Assembly: GCA_905182135.1 (NCBI GenBank)
Contig: CAJJAG010000005.1
Coordinates: 1-64,000 of the forward strand
Direction: 5' to 3'
Origin: an uncultured Acidimicrobiaceae bacterium
GTDB taxonomy: Bacteria > Actinomycetota > Acidimicrobiia > Acidimicrobiales > UBA10347
DNA length: 64,000 bases
Below, piece by piece: positions 7,908-17,600 of the stretch. Below the pieces are notes generated by a model. That model was not told the origin of the DNA. It worked only from the letters and a program-made list of their open reading frames with translations, and ran no database searches. The position numbers and the translations under genes are program-made. Within the stretch, counting starts at the first letter, position 1. The number at the start of each line of letters is the position of its first letter.

Positions 7908-10757
7908 TTACAGCGCTGACGCGACGACGTCGAGCACGTCATCGCCGTAGTTTTCGAGCTTTGCTGGGCCGATGCCGGAGATGGCGATGAGTTCCTGCTC
8001 GGTCTCTGGTTTGGCCCTGGCGATGGCACGCAAGGTGGCATCGTGGAACACGACGTAGGGCGGTACGCCGCGTGCGGTTGCGATCTCGGATCGCCACGAG
8101 CGCAGGACCTCAAACATTGTTTCGTCGGCCTCGGACAGTGGTGCTTCGTCGACACCGCTCGAGGCTTTCTCGACGATGTGGCTGATCTCGGCGATAGGGA
8201 ATACCATCTGTGCGCCAGATGGGGTTTTGAGAGCAACGTCGCTGTTGCTCAGATACATCACTTGCCCTTCGATTCCACCCGATACAGCGACGGTGTCGCC
8301 GACAGAGATGTCAGATCCCGGCGAGTTTGACGACCGTTTCGAGCCAGTGGGCCGCTTCGCCCGAGGGAACACTTCAGTGGAACGGCGGCGTTCTTGTATC
8401 GGCGGCGCTTCCGACGCGAGCTCTGCGATGAACGGGCTTGGCTGGGCGGCGTCGGCAAGGATCACGACTTGTTCTTGGCAACGAGTGATGGCCACGTGGA
8501 AGATCCGGCGTTCCTCTTCGACATCGTCGCAAAGTCGGTGGGGTAGAGCGCCGTCGTCTGCGCCCAGCACGATGACCCGGGGCCATTCCATGCCTTTGAC
8601 CCGGTGGACAGAGGACAACATGACGCCACTCTTGGTCTGCGGGCGGTCCATGGTGGATTGCAGCCACGATTCAAATGTCGCAAGATCGGGATGGATTGCT
8701 GCGGCCCGCTCTAGTGCAGCCAGGTCGTCTTCGTGGGCTGGCTTGTTCAGCTGTCGACTACTTCGATCAAGACTCTGTGCAGAAGAGATGAGCCCGGCCG
8801 CATTAAGTACTGCTTTCACTGCAGATCGGCTGTCGCCGGTTTTGGTGGCCCGGCCTATCGCCGCGATGTCGTCGCAGAACTTGAGCCACTTCGTTGCATG
8901 GCGCTCTTGCATAGCGTCGGATGCTTCGCGCAGGCGTTGCAATGTCATCGTTGTCGGCAAGCTGGTCGAGTTAGCGACGCCGTTGAGTCCCCGGCTTGGT
9001 CTGCGGATGGCTTCGAGAACGTCGGAGCGCTTGGCCTTGTCGGGCGCTTGGCCGAGACGGATCCATGCGAAGAGGGCGCGGACCATCGACCGATTGAGAG
9101 AGTTGCCCGAGAGCTCGTCTTGGGTAGGTATGCCTCGATCGACGAGCGCTGCCTTTATTGGAATCAGGCTCGCATTCACCCGAGTCAGTACGGCAATGTC
9201 GTGCGGTTCGACTCCGCTCTCGAGCCATGCGGTGATCTGATCGGCGGCTTCGACTGCCAGTTCGCCACTGGGATGCTTGCGCACATCGAGCGCGGTTGCA
9301 TCCTGGATTGCGTCGGGGCCGGCGTTGATCGTCTTTGGCACGCGGATGCGGTTGTATGAGAGCAGGTTGGTGGCGGCCTGTACGACAGGTTGGGGACAGC
9401 GGTAGTTGGTTTTGAGGGCGTACTTTGTAGCGCCCGGAAACCAAGTGTCGTACTCGATCAGGAAGTGTGGGTCAGCGCCGCTGTAGGCGTAGAGAACCTG
9501 ATCGTCGTCGCCCACGCCAAAGACCTGCAGCCGGGGCGAAGCGAGTAAACGAAGCAACAGCACATACGCGGGCGTCAGATCCTGAAACTCGTCGATGAGC
9601 AGGTGTCGACATCGGCGTTGCCAGCGTTGTCGCAGTTGGCCGTCGCGAAGTAGGACTTCGATGGCGCCGTAAATTTGTTCGGTGAAGTCGACCTGACCAT
9701 TTTCGTAGATGCGGCGTCGGTAGTCGTCGAAGCAGGAGGCGAACCCGTCAAGGTCGTCGCCCGACGCTTCGACCGATGCTGGACTCTCGAGGCCCAGGCG
9801 TGCCAGGTTGAGCGCCTCGAGGTAGACGGCCATGGGGTCCTTGTTTGCTTGCCAGTTCACCGACAACAGCTCGTCCAGGATCTGGCGTTGGCCCTGTTCG
9901 TCGAGCAGTCCAATGCCAGGGCGACCTTCACGTAGGATCGCCCAGCCCAGCGAGTGCACGGTGCGGACCGTATTACTGGCGACCCCAGCACGCCCAGCAA
10001 GCTCGGCAGCGGCGCGTTTGTTGTAGGCAACAGCGATCACGCTTTCGGGCGACAACCCGCGGTCGTCGAGCAAATGGCGAAGCCGTGCTGCCATGGTGCG
10101 CGTCTTACCCGACCCGGCCGGGGCGATGACCCGGGCGGCGCCCGCGGGGTGCAAGGTCGCCGTGCGCTGATCGCCGGCGAGTGCTTCGTCAGAGGTGGAG
10201 TAGGAACGGTCGATGTGCACGATTCGCCCGGTTTCGACTTCTTCGCCCGAAATGACGGTGTGGCCGACTGGCTCAACGGGGCCGGTGGGGCCACCGTCGA
10301 CCCAGGCAGGGGTCCCGTCGCGAAGCAGGACGTCCGCGGGTCCGGCGATGGTTGCCTGCACAAGCCGTTCGGCCTTGGCCCCAAACCACCATTTGATTGC
10401 TGGTGCGCGCATGTCGTAGTTGTTGGCGAAGAGAAGGAAGCGCAGCCGTTCGAGCGGAAACAGGAAGTCGGCATCGATCGACCAGACATCGCGGGGAGTC
10501 GTCTCTAGCTTTGACCATGCGTCGCTCTCGATTCCCCATCGGATGACAACCGGTTCTCGACGAACCCAATGCAGATGGAGAGTGAGGATGAGTGCCTCGA
10601 GTGTCGGGCCGTCTGCGAGCACAGCATCGGTGAGTTCGACAATCTCGATGGAGCTGAACGGTGCCGGAATCTCAGCACCAGCTGCGACGACAATGCCGCG
10701 GCCGAGAGCGGCAGGGACAGTCTCGAGCATGTCGTTACTGGCAGTTGCTGCTGTCAT
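7908..10757 (-). CDS. UvrD/Rep-family DNA helicase with HRDC domain and N-terminal extension
   Basis: The 949-residue SF1A helicase has Walker A APAGSGKT near residues 212-219, motif II LLIDEFQDLTPA, motif III GVGDDDQVLYAYSGADP, motif IV NYRCPQP, motif V SSVHRVKGMEWP and motif VI VAITRCQEQVVI. The C-terminus (about 870-945) is an HRDC domain (VFHDATLRAIARAKP, ISGIGPAKLENYG), as in UvrD2-type proteins. UvrD2 and UvrD place Walker A near the N-terminus. Here about 200 residues precede it and contain a Trp-rich domain (IKWWFGAKAERL) that I cannot name. The start was set at the ATG encoding MTAATASND. A 68-bp stretch within the extension recurs at 11928. Confidence 0.9.
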   Translation of the reverse strand: MTAATASNDMLETVPAALGRGIVVAAGAEIPAPFSSIEIVELTDAVLADGPTLEALILTLHLHWVRREPVVIRWGIESDAWSKLETTPRDVWSIDADFLFPLERLRFLLFANNYDMRAPAIKWWFGAKAERLVQATIAGPADVLLRDGTPAWVDGGPTGPVEPVGHTVISGEEVETGRIVHIDRSYSTSDEALAGDQRTATLHPAGAARVIAPAGSGKTRTMAARLRHLLDDRGLSPESVIAVAYNKRAAAELAGRAGVASNTVRTVHSLGWAILREGRPGIGLLDEQGQRQILDELLSVNWQANKDPMAVYLEALNLARLGLESPASVEASGDDLDGFASCFDDYRRRIYENGQVDFTEQIYGAIEVLLRDGQLRQRWQRRCRHLLIDEFQDLTPAYVLLLRLLASPRLQVFGVGDDDQVLYAYSGADPHFLIEYDTWFPGATKYALKTNYRCPQPVVQAATNLLSYNRIRVPKTINAGPDAIQDATALDVRKHPSGELAVEAADQITAWLESGVEPHDIAVLTRVNASLIPIKAALVDRGIPTQDELSGNSLNRSMVRALFAWIRLGQAPDKAKRSDVLEAIRRPSRGLNGVANSTSLPTTMTLQRLREASDAMQERHATKWLKFCDDIAAIGRATKTGDSRSAVKAVLNAAGLISSAQSLDRSSRQLNKPAHEDDLAALERAAAIHPDLATFESWLQSTMDRPQTKSGVMLSSVHRVKGMEWPRVIVLGADDGALPHRLCDDVEEERRIFHVAITRCQEQVVILADAAQPSPFIAELASEAPPIQERRRSTEVFPRAKRPTGSKRSSNSPGSDISVGDTVAVSGGIEGQVMYLSNSDVALKTPSGAQMVFPIAEISHIVEKASSGVDEAPLSEADETMFEVLRSWRSEIATARGVPPYVVFHDATLRAIARAKPETEQELIAISGIGPAKLENYGDDVLDVVASAL
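10451..10518. repeat. 68-bp dispersed repeat, copy A (inside the helicase gene)
   Basis: This segment encodes part of the N-terminal extension of the helicase, around SKLETTPRDVWSIDADFLF. It aligns without gaps to 11928-11995 in the same orientation, with 58 of 68 positions identical by hand alignment. The most conserved parts are its first 33 bases and the last 14 (ctagctttgaccat). Confidence 0.9.
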
Positions 10758-10916
10758 GGTGCCCACGCAGTGCGGCACGCACGACTCGTTCCCTGGTCCT
10801 TGATGCCGCCCAGTGAACACGCTTCTTCTGGTGTTGCATGCCGTAGCGGGTGCCAAAGTAGCCCAGGCGAACATTGTTGGAATGATGATCGGGCGCTATG
10901 CCGCTGCTGAAACTGA

Positions 10917-10960
10917 CCTTGGAACCTTGGAACCTTGGAACCTTGGAACCTTGGAACCTT
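10917..10960. repeat. 8-bp tandem repeat, 5.5 units
   Basis: The unit ccttggaa is repeated five times, followed by cctt, in the 330-base spacer 10758-11086 between the helicase and DUF6174 genes. The rest of that spacer holds no gene I can support. The array resembles the heptad array at 4182 in base content and placement but has an eight-base period. Confidence 0.97.
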
Positions 10961-11086
10961 GAGGGCTAGTGAGCGCAGCGAGGGTTTTGATGTCGTACGT
11001 GACGGCGGCATCGAAGATGGCTGCGTTCCGTGCTGCGATCGTGGGTGGAAGAGTGGGTTGTGCCAGCGGCTGAGTGTTTACGGTGC

Positions 11087-11995
11087 TTATTGCTCTAGGA
11101 ATTCGGTGATGGTGTAGTCAGATTCCTCATCAGCGATGAGCTCGTTCCAGTCGATGAAGACGTTCGATGGGAAACCCAGTTCGGGGTCGTATTCGACGGT
11201 GTAGGAGGACGCCTCATCGATCGCTCGGTCGACCTCGGCGAATATCGCTTCGACCGTGAGTACTAGGTCGCCGTAGGCCTCGATAGTGATCGTGTCGACG
11301 TCGAACACGTCGATGCCGTCGAGCGTGGCAGCGATGACTTCGCCGTTGAGGGCTGAAGCTTCGTATGGCCCGATGTACTCGATCGGGCAGAAGCAGATCC
11401 TTTCGAATGTGAAGTCATAGGCACTGATGGCAGCTTGTTGCCATCGTTCGACGGCTGCCTGAAATTCTTGTCGGTTTGCTGCTTGGGCGTCGGCGGGGTC
11501 GGCGATGAACTGGGTGACGACGAGTACGAAGCCGCCATCGGAGGCGAGCTCGGGCCCATTGAAGATGTAGGTATGAGGCAGGCCTAGGTCGGAGCCATAG
11601 TCGATTTCCACGGGAAAGTCGCCAGTGTTCAGCGCGTTTTCGATGTCCTCGAAGATGTCCTCGACCGAGAGATAGGGCGCTGTGGCAATACGGGTCTCAT
11701 CAAATACGAGAGTCGAGGTGGAGGCTCCATCGGCGTCGACGACTACTTGCCAGGGGCCTTGGTCGCATTCACATTGCAGCGTGTAGCGGAACGAGTATGA
11801 CAGCGGCCGGTTGGCTTGCCAGCGTGCTTGTGCAGACGTCAAGAGTTCGCGCTGGTTAGCTGCTGCAACATCGTCAACATTGTCAACGATGTGGTCGGGG
11901 GCCGCTGTTGGTGTTGGGGCCGCTGTGCGAGCGGAAACAGAAAGCCGGCATCGATCGACCTGGCATCGCATGCGTTCGTTTCTAGCTTTGACCAT
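11087..11995 (-). CDS. Two-domain DUF6174-like protein with an atypical N-terminus
   Basis: After a basic leader the product has two similar modules. The first (about residues 48-165) starts ARWQANRPLSYSFRYTLQC and the second (about 175-300) starts ERWQQAAISAYDFTFERIC. Each has a Cys-x-Cys (CEC, CFC) and a VDADG or ATLDG segment followed by a helix ahead of a YDPELGFP-type strand. This fits DUF6174, usually found in small lipoproteins or secreted proteins. No signal peptide is visible. The first codons, from the ATG at 11995, coincide exactly with copy B of the 68-bp repeat, so the original 5' end may have been replaced. The start is uncertain; a further start about 32 codons upstream is open. 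Confidence 0.65.
   Translation of the reverse strand: MVKARNERMRCQVDRCRLSVSARTAAPTPTAAPDHIVDNVDDVAAANQRELLTSAQARWQANRPLSYSFRYTLQCECDQGPWQVVVDADGASTSTLVFDETRIATAPYLSVEDIFEDIENALNTGDFPVEIDYGSDLGLPHTYIFNGPELASDGGFVLVVTQFIADPADAQAANRQEFQAAVERWQQAAISAYDFTFERICFCPIEYIGPYEASALNGEVIAATLDGIDVFDVDTITIEAYGDLVLTVEAIFAEVDRAIDEASSYTVEYDPELGFPSNVFIDWNELIADEESDYTITEFLEQ
11928..11995. repeat. 68-bp dispersed repeat, copy B
   Basis: This is the second copy of the element at 10451-10518, in the same orientation and about 1.4 kb away, with 10 substitutions and no gaps. Its right end coincides with the putative ATG of the DUF6174 gene. On the minus strand it is read in a different frame from copy A, giving a Cys- and Arg-rich peptide. 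Confidence 0.9.
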
Positions 11996-12246
11996 CTGTC
12001 TGTTTGTGGTGTCTGTTCGCGGCGCCTGTTGGTACTGCAGACCGTGGGGAGGTGCCCAACAGGGCGGGTGCGCTCTGTCCATGAGCAGCACGTAGATGTC
12101 GCAGATCTCAATCAGTTTCTGTTGGGTGTCTGGGTTGGGTCTTCGTCGCGCCGCAGTCGATAGCTTGGTAACTCACCAGCGGTGCAAGCGAACGACTTTG
12201 CGCTGCAGATTTGGCAGCAGCCAGCACGGCCTTAGAGGAGTTCGCG

Positions 12247-14232
12247 ATGTTTGATGAAGGGTGGAGCGAGACGTTTACCGAGTGGCTTGAAGAGTTGCGC
12301 GCTCGTGTGGAACATGAAGACGCCGCTATACGACTTCGCGATGCCGCCATAGCGCTTCGGGCTACTAGCTTTGCCAGCTCGCTTGAGTCTTTTGATGACG
12401 ACGGCCTGGCTCACATGGTTGACGAGAACATGACCATGGCCGATGGGGTTGGTGTAGTTGGCGCCCGCGACGACCAGCGCGTATTGGTTGATCCGGCGAC
12501 CGCGACGTTGATGACCATCGCAGCGATCCTGCATCGCCGAAAATTCTCGCATCGGATCACCGCCGCCGACGTTGCAAACCGGGTGCTTGCTCTCGAAGGC
12601 CCACTTGGGCTGCTGGATTTCGACCTGGCCAGCGGCGGCCAGCTCAACGACAGCCGGGGGAACCCTCTGGATCGGTCTGGGTTAGGTGGGCGCAACCTGG
12701 CTGTTCCGGAATGGGTCGATGGTTTCGACGTGGGGCGATTGTTGGTTGCGTGGCGCGAGGGTGACCAGGTCCGCTTTGAGGTGATCGATGACGGCGATGT
12801 CGCGAGCGACGGTGCGACAGAGTGGCAGGCAATCGCGGATCGGATCCAGAAGTCGGCCGCCGATGGCGTTGGCGTTGTTCTAAACCATGTGATGTTCGAT
12901 CTGACGTTGCAGAACCCATCGTTCTTTACGGCAACAGCCCTGCCCATCGACGAGTTGCTCCGGGCCAACGGTTATGCCAATCGAGGTGAACAATGGGGTC
13001 CGGCTGATAGCGACTGGAAAACGCCTGGCCAGGCAGCGCTAGCTTCCCGGCTTGGGTTGGCAGCGGAGACCTATGGTCTGCAGCGCCATGCTCAGCTGGC
13101 ACTTGCCAGGCTTATCGAGATCTGGCGCGAGTGGTCTGGCTTCCATACCTTTGGCGATGGCGAGTTACCTGAGATCGACGTCAGCGAGATCCAGGACATC
13201 CTGAAGGTCGAGAAGGTGCCGTTGGCCTTCTTCGACATGCATGAACCTGAGGCAGCGCTGTCGATCCGTGCAGCAATGAGCGAGGCGTCGACCGAGACCA
13301 CCGACGGGTCAGCCATGCGAGAGACTGCGCTTGATCTGCTTGCTGATGAGCTGCATCAGGCCGACCCGGACTCGATTGCGGCGCTGCTGCTGACCGGACG
13401 AAGCCGGGAACTGCATGGTCAGGTGCGAAGCGCCGAGGCTGCCTACCGTCAGGTCCTGCGGCGCGACGAGACCAACGGCGCCGCACTGGTGAAGTGTCTG
13501 AACGCAGCCGTTGATGCAAGTCGATTCGACGAGGGGGCGCGGCTGGTACGCCGATTGTCTGGCCCCGACTCGACGAACGAGAGGATGCTGCAGAGTTATG
13601 CCGAGGAATTGATCACGGCCAGTCGCAACGAGTCGTGTCCGTGTGGGTCGGGGCGCAAGTACAAGCAGTGTCATCAAGACGTGCCGTTGCTTCCTGAACC
13701 CATTGCGACGCGAGCGATGCTTTTGAAGCTCGAAATGTATGCCGAACAGACGGTGCTTAACCAGCGGTACGCCCCTGGCGGGGGTGGCGGTGCTCAAGCA
13801 GAGTTGGTGGGATTCCCCGAGGCTCGGGACTTCATGATTCATGAAGGCGGCCTGCTTGGTCGGTTCCTGCAAAATCGCGCCGAGGTGTTGCCACCGAGCG
13901 AACTTGAACGGCTTCGATCATGGCAGGCCGGTCGGCGTGACCTGTATGAAATCGTGGACGTTGACCCCGGCGTTGGCATGAATCTTCGGAACATGCGGAC
14001 CGGCGACGAACAACAAATTGTTGAGCAGAACAGTTCACAGGAAGCGGAGTTAGGTCAGCTTCTGTTGCTGCGACTTGAAACAATCAACGGTGTGACCACG
14101 TCCTATGGGCAAGGCATATTGGTTCCCGGAAACCATGGCGACCGGGTGCTCGAGATCATGGAGGACCTCGATATCGAGGATCTGCTTAGGTGGTTCGTGG
14201 GCCTGCTGACGGACGCCCCTGCAGCGGTGTAG
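12247..14232 (+). CDS. SEC-C motif protein with TPR-like region
   Basis: The 661-residue protein has a zinc-binding SEC-C motif near residues 463-475 (CPCGSGRKYKQCH). The preceding 80 residues look like tetratricopeptide helices, for example AALLLTGRSRELHGQVRSAE and AALVKCLNAAVDASRFDEGA. The N-terminal 400 residues are acidic and helical and I do not recognise them. SEC-C motifs occur at the end of SecA and in diverse nucleic-acid or protein-binding proteins, so a scaffold or adaptor role is likely, but the function is unknown. The ATG at 12247 has gaggag six bases upstream, which decides the start. It lies between two helicase genes that are read in the opposite direction. Confidence 0.75.
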   Translation: MFDEGWSETFTEWLEELRARVEHEDAAIRLRDAAIALRATSFASSLESFDDDGLAHMVDENMTMADGVGVVGARDDQRVLVDPATATLMTIAAILHRRKFSHRITAADVANRVLALEGPLGLLDFDLASGGQLNDSRGNPLDRSGLGGRNLAVPEWVDGFDVGRLLVAWREGDQVRFEVIDDGDVASDGATEWQAIADRIQKSAADGVGVVLNHVMFDLTLQNPSFFTATALPIDELLRANGYANRGEQWGPADSDWKTPGQAALASRLGLAAETYGLQRHAQLALARLIEIWREWSGFHTFGDGELPEIDVSEIQDILKVEKVPLAFFDMHEPEAALSIRAAMSEASTETTDGSAMRETALDLLADELHQADPDSIAALLLTGRSRELHGQVRSAEAAYRQVLRRDETNGAALVKCLNAAVDASRFDEGARLVRRLSGPDSTNERMLQSYAEELITASRNESCPCGSGRKYKQCHQDVPLLPEPIATRAMLLKLEMYAEQTVLNQRYAPGGGGGAQAELVGFPEARDFMIHEGGLLGRFLQNRAEVLPPSELERLRSWQAGRRDLYEIVDVDPGVGMNLRNMRTGDEQQIVEQNSSQEAELGQLLLLRLETINGVTTSYGQGILVPGNHGDRVLEIMEDLDIEDLLRWFVGLLTDAPAAV

Positions 14233-14650
14233 TCGCATGTAATGCAAACGTTGTTTCACGAAAGCCCTCTACTTGGCTATTTTGAATAAGTTCCTTATCG
14301 AAGGATGCAGATACACCTCTACCTGTGTTCGAATGATCAAGATCGGTGGGTGCTCGGCAAGAGACAGCGCTGGCTGCGACGCTCACGAGGGTTTACCCCG
14401 GCCGAACTGGGCGAACGCAGCCGTACTTATTAGCCGGACTGGCGGACTACGTCAGCCACTGCGACGAACGACCCATCGCCATCACCTGGGAACTGCGCCA
14501 CCCACTCCCCGGTAACACCTTCGCTAACTTTCGAGCCGCTGTGGCGTGACGGCTTCCACCCAGATAGATCCCTGATTCCAGGTTCTCGTTAAACAGGTGA
14601 CGTTGGCGCTCGGCAATGGCACTCAACCAATCAGCTCGCATGACCACAGG
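14233..14650. other. Spacer with a weak small open frame (14346-14549, plus)
   Basis: The region separates two convergent genes. The only coding hint is a 67-codon plus-strand frame from 14346 to 14549 with GC-rich third positions in its second half (around DERPIAITWELRHPLP). It matches no family I recognise, starts with GTG without a clear ribosome site, and could be a gene remnant. No terminator hairpin was obvious. Confidence 0.35.
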
Positions 14651-17600
14651 TCATCCCCGAGTGGGTGATCCTGCGCAAGCCTCCACGAAGCCGCAGAGTG
14701 CGCCGACGAGGGGCAACTGTTCAGGGTGGGCGCAGTTGGTGTCGAGCAGTGCGGGGCTGGCGACTACGAACGCGGCGACTTGTGCCCGTGACAATGCGAC
14801 GTTGAAGCGGTTTGTGCTGAACAGGAAGTTGATACCGCGGGGTGCGGCGTCAGCGCTTGATGAGGTCATCGAGTAGATCACGACGGGTGCTTCGCGGCCT
14901 TGAAACAGGTCGACGGTGCCGACGAGCACGTCATCGTGACCTTGGGCCGCGAGTGCTTCTCTGATGGTCTGCACCTGCGCGTTGAATGGCGTGATCACCA
15001 GCACGTCGGCAGGGGTCACTGGCCTGGGTGGTTTACCCTCGACTCGCAGTGTTGAACCGAGTGCTGATGTGACCAGTTCGGCGACCCGGGCGGCTTCTTC
15101 GAAGCTGCGGCCGCTACAGCCTTGGTGAGGGACCGGTACCCAGTAGAGCCCGGCAGCGATCTCATCGATCGAGCGGGCAGGAGCGTGCGGCTCGACGCTG
15201 AGGCGTTCTTGGTAGAACGTGTCGCTGACGAACGAGCAAACCGACGCGGGCATCCGCCATGTCGTATCGAGGAACACGCCTTGCGCCTCGTTGATGGTCT
15301 GAGCGTCGCCACATACGTGCGCCAGCGCAGAAGCGGACGTGCCAGGTTGGTGGCTTCCCTGCACCGGTTGATCGAGCTGTTGCGGGTCACCCAGCAGCAC
15401 CAGGTTCTTGGCCGAGGTCGCGGCGGCGATCGTGTGCGCCAGGCTGAACTGGCCGGCCTCGTCGATTACCAACACGTCGATGGCGTGGCGCATGTCAGTT
15501 CGAGCGAACAGCCAGGCAGTACCTCCGATTACCTCGACGTCACCAACGTGGAGTGCTTCTGCGCCGTCGCTGCTTTGCTTGGTCCACTTGACGCCGGCGA
15601 TCTCGGGGTTTTGGGAGCCGACCTTCAACATGGCGAGATCGGGCGCAACTTCGGCGAGTTTTTCGAACAGGTTCTCGACCACCCGATGGCTGTTTGCGAC
15701 CACACCAACTCGTTTGCCGGCAGCTACCAGTGCCTTGATCATGTGTGCACCAGTGAACGTCTTGCCTGTACCTGGCGGGCCCTGCACCGCCAGATAGGAC
15801 TCGTCGAGTTCACCGGCGACCCGTATCACCGCGTCGGATGCAGACTCGCCGGCCAGACGCAGTGGCTTCGCGGCCGTTGTTCGGGGAAGCGCACGCGTCA
15901 ACAGATCACGAATCGCAGGGAACTCACCCCGGTCTTCATCGCTCGGGCTGTTGGTGAGCCAGCTCTGACCGACTTCCTCGATCGCATCTTGGAGCAAGTC
16001 GGTATTCATTGGCTTACCGGGAATCAGGTTGTTCGGTAGCGGATTGGTATTTGTCTTGCCGCGTTTGATTGTTAGCCAGCCGGCAGCGGCGTCGACCATT
16101 TCGATTTTGACGCTCTTATGGCTGCCCACGTCGTTAGGTGCATGATCATCCATCATGCTGTGCGGCTTGAGCTTGTGCGGCTGTTCCGGGTCGAAACTAA
16201 AATGATGAAGCAGCGACCGACTGACTGAGCCGACCTCGCCCTCATAGCTGAGCGCCGCGACGGCCTCAGAGTCATGCCAGAGGTCCTCAGGCGACATCGC
16301 TCGTTGCGTGAACAGCCGCCACCAACTGGGTTTAGTCTCACGCTTGTGCCACTCGAGCAGATGGGCCAACAGCCACTGCCCCTGCTCGGAATCGCTTCGG
16401 GCATCCTGGCCCTGGGCGATGTCAGCAAGAAGCTCGACCCGCAGTTGGGCTACACGGGCTGACCGCTCGTTGGCTTCTTCGCCCCGCAGGACTTCTTCTA
16501 CCGGGCGCCGCTCGATCGTGCCCCAGCGAGTCTCTGCGTCAGAGCGTTGCAGTTCGAGCCACTCACGAAGCCCGTGTGTCGACAGGCAGTCATCACGGTT
16601 ATAGGCCTCGATGTCATCAAGGATTGCCTGGTCGGGCGCTTCGATCCATTTCTCGTACTCGACGACGCTGGCCATGCCCGACTGCACATCTGTCTCGCGA
16701 GCATCGCGATAGAAGACCTCGAGATCCTTGATCGAGAGGCTCGATTTCGAGATACGCACCGCATGCCTAGCTACCGCGTATAGGTCGACGAACACTTCGT
16801 TACGAAGCAGATGGTCGACCTCTTCTTCGCGGCTCGCATGACGTGACGCGAGCCGCTTCATTACCGATACCTCGTAGTCGGCGTAGTGATAGACGTGCAT
16901 CTTTGGATCACGGGCCAGGCAATCAATGAAGAAGTCGACAATATTTTCGAAAGCCACCAGTTCAGCATCCGAATCGTGCGCCCACCACGAACTGAAGTCA
17001 TCGCTGGCGTTAGAAACGCCCCACAGATACTCCAGGCCCGAACCATCGTCGCCGCGATACGGGTCACCCTCAAGATCAAAGAACAGATCGCCGGCGCTCG
17101 GTTCGGGCAACAGCCGGAAACCACCCGCCGGGTTGAGGGCTGGATCGACGAGCTCAAAGCGCGGCTCGTCGACCGCGGTCGTGACCTGCAGTTGGGCTTG
17201 GTGACGGAGGCGCTCATAGGTCGCGGCAAGCATGCGCGGCGGGCCCTTCCCCTCGACAGCTTCGGCCAAACCCTGAACCGTCGTGATACCAACGCCGGCC
17301 AGCGACTTGATCTGTGGCTTACCCAGCCCAGCCACCCGGCTCAAGTGATCGTCAGTCTTTCGGCGCTGCTCACACACCTCGTTCCAAGGACAGATGCCGC
17401 AGTGACTCACCGGATCGGGATAGGTCTCGGATGCCAGGTCGATTGGCTCGGTTGCAGCGATGAGTCGCAGGCGTGCCCGGCGGTGAAAGGCGGCAACATC
17501 GTGGGTCGCGAACGAACTGATCTCGCGATTGCCAAGCACGATGTGTACGCGCTGGGGTCGAACGCCCTGAATGGCTTCGAGTTGGGCGGCGTAGTCAGCC

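Noticed and set aside
8176-9240. 354-codon plus-strand frame across the helicase gene
   Set aside because: It is antisense to the clear helicase motifs and has the Ser/Arg-rich look of a shadow frame.
11811-12163. Hydrophobic plus-strand frames over the DUF6174 upstream region
   Set aside because: They overlap the repeat and DUF6174 gene in antisense, lack a ribosome site, and the apparent hydrophobic segment is short.
15122-16039. 305-codon plus-strand frame opposite the nuclease-helicase gene
   Set aside because: Antisense to Walker A and B of the real gene, with no recognisable domain.
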